In this document: piece by piece, positions 42,377-45,178 of the stretch
Layout: every line of letters begins with the position of its first letter
How positions within the stretch are numbered: the stretch's first letter is position 1
The notes under the pieces: model-generated
What the model saw: the letters and a program-made list of their open reading frames with translations, nothing else
Databases searched by the model: none
What the model was told of the DNA's origin: nothing
Program-made: the position numbers and the translations under genes
Source of the DNA: Woeseiaceae bacterium
GTDB taxonomy: Bacteria; Pseudomonadota; Gammaproteobacteria; Steroidobacterales; Woeseiaceae
Length of the DNA: 45,178 bases
Assembly: GCA_013001045.1 (NCBI GenBank)
Contig: JABDNG010000039.1
Span: 1 to 45,178 of the forward strand
Reading direction: 5' to 3'

Positions 42377-43054
42377 TTAAATTGCGGCGCTGTCACTATT
42401 TTCAAGGGTATTTATCCCTACAAAGCTAATCATCCGGCCACAATCGGCATCCCGCCGATAGGAAAAGAACCGCTGCTGATCGGCAAATGTGCAAAATCCG
42501 CCGCCGTAGATGGCGTTGACACCGGTCGCGGCCAGGCGTCGACGCGCCAGGGCGTAGAGATCGGCCTGCCAGCGGCCACGGTCGTTGGCCAGGAAACAGC
42601 CGGCAGCCCCGTCGTCCCCTGCGACGAATGCCTCCCGCACCTCGTCCCCGACTTCGAAGGCCGGCTGCGAGATCGCCGGGCCCATCCAGACCAGCAAGTC
42701 CTGCGGGGCATGGCTCATGTGCGCGACCGTCGCTTCGAGCACGCCCGCGGCAAGTCCCCGCCAGCCAGCGTGCGCCGCGGCAATCTCGGTGCCATCGGCG
42801 GCACAAAAAAGAACAGGCAGGCAATCCGCCGTTCGCACTACGCAAACGTCACCCGGCGCTTGTCCCACACACGCATCGGCGTCGGGCGCGTTGTCGTAAG
42901 GACCCGCCGAAACGACGTCCACACCATGCACCTGGTTGAGCCAGCAGGGGTCGCCGGGCAAGCCGACGGCATCCAGGCAACCGGTGCGCAGCGTGGTGCC
43001 CGCGAGGATCGCTGCCGGCGCCGGCCAGTCCGCGGCAATCCAGCCGTCGCTCAT
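42377..43054 (-). CDS. pgeF: Peptidoglycan editing factor PgeF (YfiH/LACC1 family)
   Basis: 225 residues, slightly short for the family. The family's metal/catalytic residues are in place: His43 (NQVHG), Cys78 (RTADCLP) and His95 (AAAHAGWRG). Other segments include [16 protein letters not shown] and [18 protein letters not shown]. The protein removes wrongly built muropeptide precursors containing Ser in place of Ala, and relatives act on purine nucleosides. Its ATG overlaps the rluD stop by four bases. Its last ~10 codons contain the clpB heat-shock promoter. Confidence 0.95.
   Translation of the reverse strand: MSDGWIAADWPAPAAILAGTTLRTGCLDAVGLPGDPCWLNQVHGVDVVSAGPYDNAPDADACVGQAPGDVCVVRTADCLPVLFCAADGTEIAAAHAGWRGLAAGVLEATVAHMSHAPQDLLVWMGPAISQPAFEVGDEVREAFVAGDDGAAGCFLANDRGRWQADLYALARRRLAATGVNAIYGGGFCTFADQQRFFSYRRDADCGRMISFVGINTLENSDSAAI
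42378..42406 (-). promoter_or_regulatory. Sigma-32-type heat-shock promoter of clpB
   Basis: On the minus strand CTTGAAAA (42406-42399) is a perfect -35 element for sigma-32. After 11 bases CCGCAATTTA (42387-42378) is close to the CCCCATNTA -10 element. The predicted start of transcription is ~40 bases before the clpB ATG. It lies inside the last codons of pgeF. Confidence 0.65.
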
Positions 43055-44004
43055 GGTTTGTTCACGTCTGTGCGCATCACACTGATCAGCTGCTGGAAGT
43101 CGTCAGGAGGCGGTACCTCAAACGCCAGCTGCTCGCTCGAAACCGGGTGCACGAAGGCCAGCTTTGCCGCGTGCAGGGCTTGTCGCTTGAAGCGGCGCAA
43201 GCACTGCGCTAACTCTTCGGAGGCGCCGGCCGGCAATGCCAGCCGGCCGCCATAGACAGGATCGCCAACCAATGCGTGGCGGCGATGGGCAAAATGAACG
43301 CGAATCTGATGCGTCCGGCCCGTCTCCAACTTGACACTTATATAGGTAAACCCACGAAATCGTTCGATAACGGTGTAATGCGTGACGGCCGGCTTGCCGC
43401 CCTGCTGAACACTCATGCGTTTTCGATCCACCGGGTGTCGGCCGATGGGCTCATTGATCGTGCCGCCGCCAGTCAGCACGCCGCTACACACCGCCAGGTA
43501 TCGACGCGATATCTCGCGATCCGCCAGCAGACGAACCAACGCCGTATGCGCTTGTACCGTTTTGGCGACGAGCAGCAGGCCACTGGTCAGCTTGTCGATT
43601 CTGTGAATGATGCCGGCTCGAGGCACCTGCTCGAGCTCCGGGGCATGGTGCAGCAGGCCGTTCATGAGCGTGCCCGCCGGGTTTCCTGCACCCGGATGTA
43701 CTACCAGGCCGGCCGGCTTGTCGACGACGAGCAGGCTGTCGTCCTCGAACACGACGTCGAGCTGAATCGGCTCGGGTTCCGCGCGAACGTTGATATCCGC
43801 CTGCGGTTGCAGCGACACGATCTCCCCACCGGCAACGGCGTCTCGCGGACGCCTCGGCCCGCCGTCGAGGGTAATCGCCCCCGCAAGCAGCCACTCTTTG
43901 AGGCGACTGCGCGAATACTCGGGAAACATCCGGGCCAACGCCTGGTCCAAGCGAAGACCCGCGAGTTCCGCCGGGATTGGCTTTGTTTGTACTGCTTGGC
44001 TCAT
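43051..44004 (-). CDS. rluD: 23S rRNA pseudouridine synthase RluD
   Basis: 317 residues from the ATG at 44004; longer readings would run through the divergent bamD start. An S4 RNA-binding domain (~15-75; LRLDQALARMFPEYSRSRLKEWLLAGAITLDG) precedes the catalytic domain with HRIDKLTSG (Asp137 catalytic), GRTHQIRVHFAHRRHALVGDPVYGG. RluD modifies positions 1911, 1915 and 1917 of helix 69 in E. coli. It is co-translated with pgeF and divergent from bamD, the usual arrangement. Confidence 0.96.
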   Translation of the reverse strand: MSQAVQTKPIPAELAGLRLDQALARMFPEYSRSRLKEWLLAGAITLDGGPRRPRDAVAGGEIVSLQPQADINVRAEPEPIQLDVVFEDDSLLVVDKPAGLVVHPGAGNPAGTLMNGLLHHAPELEQVPRAGIIHRIDKLTSGLLLVAKTVQAHTALVRLLADREISRRYLAVCSGVLTGGGTINEPIGRHPVDRKRMSVQQGGKPAVTHYTVIERFRGFTYISVKLETGRTHQIRVHFAHRRHALVGDPVYGGRLALPAGASEELAQCLRRFKRQALHAAKLAFVHPVSSEQLAFEVPPPDDFQQLISVMRTDVNKP

Positions 44005-44024
44005 GGATTGGCTATGGTTTGCGG

Positions 44025-44030
44025 TATACT
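44025..44030 (+). promoter_or_regulatory. Possible -10 box for bamD
   Basis: TATACT lies ~75 bases before the bamD start in the divergent rluD/bamD region, with no clear -35. It is the only good -10-like hexamer I see there. Confidence 0.35.
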
Positions 44031-44104
44031 CGCCGGCCCGGCAGTCCCGGGACGGCAGGTTTAGTGTGGGAACAACGCAAAGTATGCAACTTAATTCAGA
44101 AATC

Positions 44105-44845
44105 ATGAAGCGGGCCCGGCTGCTTCTGATCGTCATTCTCGGCACGACGCTGGTCGCCTGTGCGGGTAATGAAGAGCAGCGTACCGAGGTGCAGAATATT
44201 ACGGAGGCGTACGCGAAGGCGCAGGAATCGATCGCGCGCAGTAATTACCGGCGTGGCATCCAGATTTTCGAGGCCATCCAGGCTCGCTACCCGTTCTCCG
44301 ACCTGTCTCGGCAGATTCAGCTTGAACTCATGTATGCCTATTACAAGAGCAATCAAAAGGAGCAGGCGATCGATGCCGCCGAGACATTCATGCGCGAGAA
44401 TCCGATTCATCCGCGCGTCGACTATGCACTCTACATTCATGCATTGTCGTATTTCGAGGATGATCCCGGCATCCTCGAGCGCTGGTTTCGAAAGGATGTC
44501 TCGAAGCGACCGCCGAAGGAACTGGAGCGTTCTTACGCGTCGCTGCGCCGCCTTGTCGAACGCTTCCCGTCCAGCGAGTATGCTCCCGACGCGGAGCAAC
44601 GCATGCTCTATATCAAGAATCGACTGGCCGAATACGAAAACCACGTCGCCGATTATTATCTGCGACGCGGCGCTTACGTTGCAGCGCTCAATCGTGCCAA
44701 GTCAGCCCTTGAGCAATTCAACGGCGCCGCAGGCAACGCACAGTCGCTACAAATCATGGCGGCGGCGTACGACAACCTCGGTATGAAGGAACTCGCAGAC
44801 GACACCCGCAGAGTCCTGAAGGCCAACTTCCCGAACGAGGGTTAG
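44105..44845 (+). CDS. bamD: Outer-membrane assembly lipoprotein BamD
   Basis: 246 residues from the ATG at 44105, which gives a normal lipoprotein signal (MKRARLLLIVILGTTLVAC, Cys19); an ATG seven codons upstream at 44084 is an alternative. The mature part is five TPR-like repeats: AQESIARSNYRRGIQIFEAIQARYPFSDLSRQIQLELMYAYYKSNQKEQAIDAAETFMRENPIHPRVDYALYIHALSYF, then RRLVERFPSSEYAPDAEQRMLYIKNRLAEYENHVADYYLRRGAYVAALNRA. It joins BamA in inserting outer-membrane barrels. A terminator follows at 44869. Confidence 0.97.
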   Translation: MKRARLLLIVILGTTLVACAGNEEQRTEVQNITEAYAKAQESIARSNYRRGIQIFEAIQARYPFSDLSRQIQLELMYAYYKSNQKEQAIDAAETFMRENPIHPRVDYALYIHALSYFEDDPGILERWFRKDVSKRPPKELERSYASLRRLVERFPSSEYAPDAEQRMLYIKNRLAEYENHVADYYLRRGAYVAALNRAKSALEQFNGAAGNAQSLQIMAAAYDNLGMKELADDTRRVLKANFPNEG

Positions 44846-44868
44846 TAACGGGGACATTCTGGTAAAGG

Positions 44869-44916
44869 GGACATTCTGCTTGTTTCCAGTGGGAAAAGAG
44901 CAGAATGTCCTTTTTT
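44869..44916 (+). terminator. Terminator built on a GGGGACATTCT repeat
   Basis: GGACATTCTGCT (44869-44880) pairs perfectly with AGCAGAATGTCC (44899-44910), followed by six T. GGGGACATTCT also occurs as a direct copy at 44850-44860. It lies between convergent bamD and nadE and may serve both. Confidence 0.85.
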
Positions 44917-44921
44917 CGTTT

Positions 44922-45178
44922 CTAGGTCGGGAATTTGTAGCCCGAGGTAATCGGGTAGCGCCAGTCGCGCCCGAACGCCCTGCCGCTGATGCGGATCCCG
45001 GGCGGCGCCTGTCGGCGCTTGTACTCATTGCGCTTGACCATTTCCAATACACGCAGCACCGTAGCGCGCTCAAATCCGCGCTTCGTTATCTCGTCCACCG
45101 AGAGATCGTCTTCGATGAATGCCTCGAGAATAGGATCGAGGATGTCGTAATCCGGCAATGAATCGCTGTCTTTTTGAT
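44922..45178 (-). CDS. nadE: NAD synthetase, C-terminal end
   Basis: The frame is open to the window edge, so only the last ~85 residues are present. DSLPDYDILDPILEAFIEDDLSVDEITKRGF and VLEMVKRNEYKRRQAPPGIRISGRAFGRDWRYPITSGY match the conserved C-terminus of glutamine-dependent NAD synthetases (KRRQAPPGxRI and FGRDxRYPI). The enzyme amidates nicotinate adenine dinucleotide to NAD. The catalytic and glutaminase domains lie beyond the window. Confidence 0.9.
   Translation of the reverse strand, partial: QKDSDSLPDYDILDPILEAFIEDDLSVDEITKRGFERATVLRVLEMVKRNEYKRRQAPPGIRISGRAFGRDWRYPITSGYKFPT

Noticed and set aside
41178-42380. Long plus-strand open frame opposite clpB
   Set aside because: Antisense shadow of a conserved chaperone gene; no motif or ribosome binding site.

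Overview
This window looks like a chromosomal segment of a free-living, probably marine, gammaproteobacterium. The evidence is the gene order pncC-thpR-recA-recX-alaS-csrA-tRNA-Ser(GCU)-tRNA-Arg(ACG), an enterobacterial-type LexA box in front of recA, the divergent bamD / rluD-pgeF-clpB block, DUF2959 lipoproteins and a rhombosortase-type (GlyGly-CTERM) lipoprotein. I cannot assign a genus; a Woeseia/Xanthomonadales-like lineage is an impression only. Most of the window is ordinary, densely packed chromosome. No phage, integrase, transposase or CRISPR array is visible.

Layout. 1-8.7 kb: the end of an outer-membrane barrel gene, a secreted protein made of two tandem repeats, a small gene preceded by three period-14 direct repeats, a divergent EF-G paralogue, an orphan gene, a divergent pair of DUF2959 paralogues, a Lys/Ala-rich secreted protein and a DUF3592 membrane protein. 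8.8-15 kb: a cyclic-nucleotide-binding-fold protein, a glutathione transferase, a second tandem-duplicated secreted protein, a large MscS-type channel, a membrane-anchored coiled-coil protein and a GAF protein with a degenerate GGDEF domain. 15.1-17.8 kb: a beta-propeller lipoprotein, and upstream of it a probable 39-residue gene followed by a chain of hairpins and a strong terminator. 18.1-24.7 kb: a five-gene signalling operon (secreted protein, FHA-GAF protein, Ser/Thr kinase with TPRs, sensor-less histidine kinase, NarL-type regulator), translationally coupled from the second gene on and preceded by a Fur-box-like site.

24.68-25.70 kb is the most unusual part. Beside intact tRNA-Arg and tRNA-Ser genes lie remnants of the same tRNAs, each interrupted by a chain of short perfect hairpins with mostly three-base loops. 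All five junctions I can read fall at the same place, TT^CGA: four in T loops and one in a D loop. One tRNA-Ser copy carries two insertions yet keeps its anticodon arm, variable arm and T stem. This has the hallmarks of a site-specific palindromic element that enters tRNA loops.

25.8-45.2 kb: csrA, alaS, recX, recA (LexA-controlled), thpR, pncC, a glycosyltransferase, mutS (possibly leaderless), a rhombotarget lipoprotein overlapping the end of mutS, an alpha/beta hydrolase, aspS, a DUF502 protein, an FmdB-type zinc ribbon, clpB with a sigma-32-like promoter inside the end of pgeF, pgeF, rluD, bamD and the 3' end of nadE. These serve translation, SOS and mismatch repair, heat shock, outer-membrane assembly and NAD metabolism.
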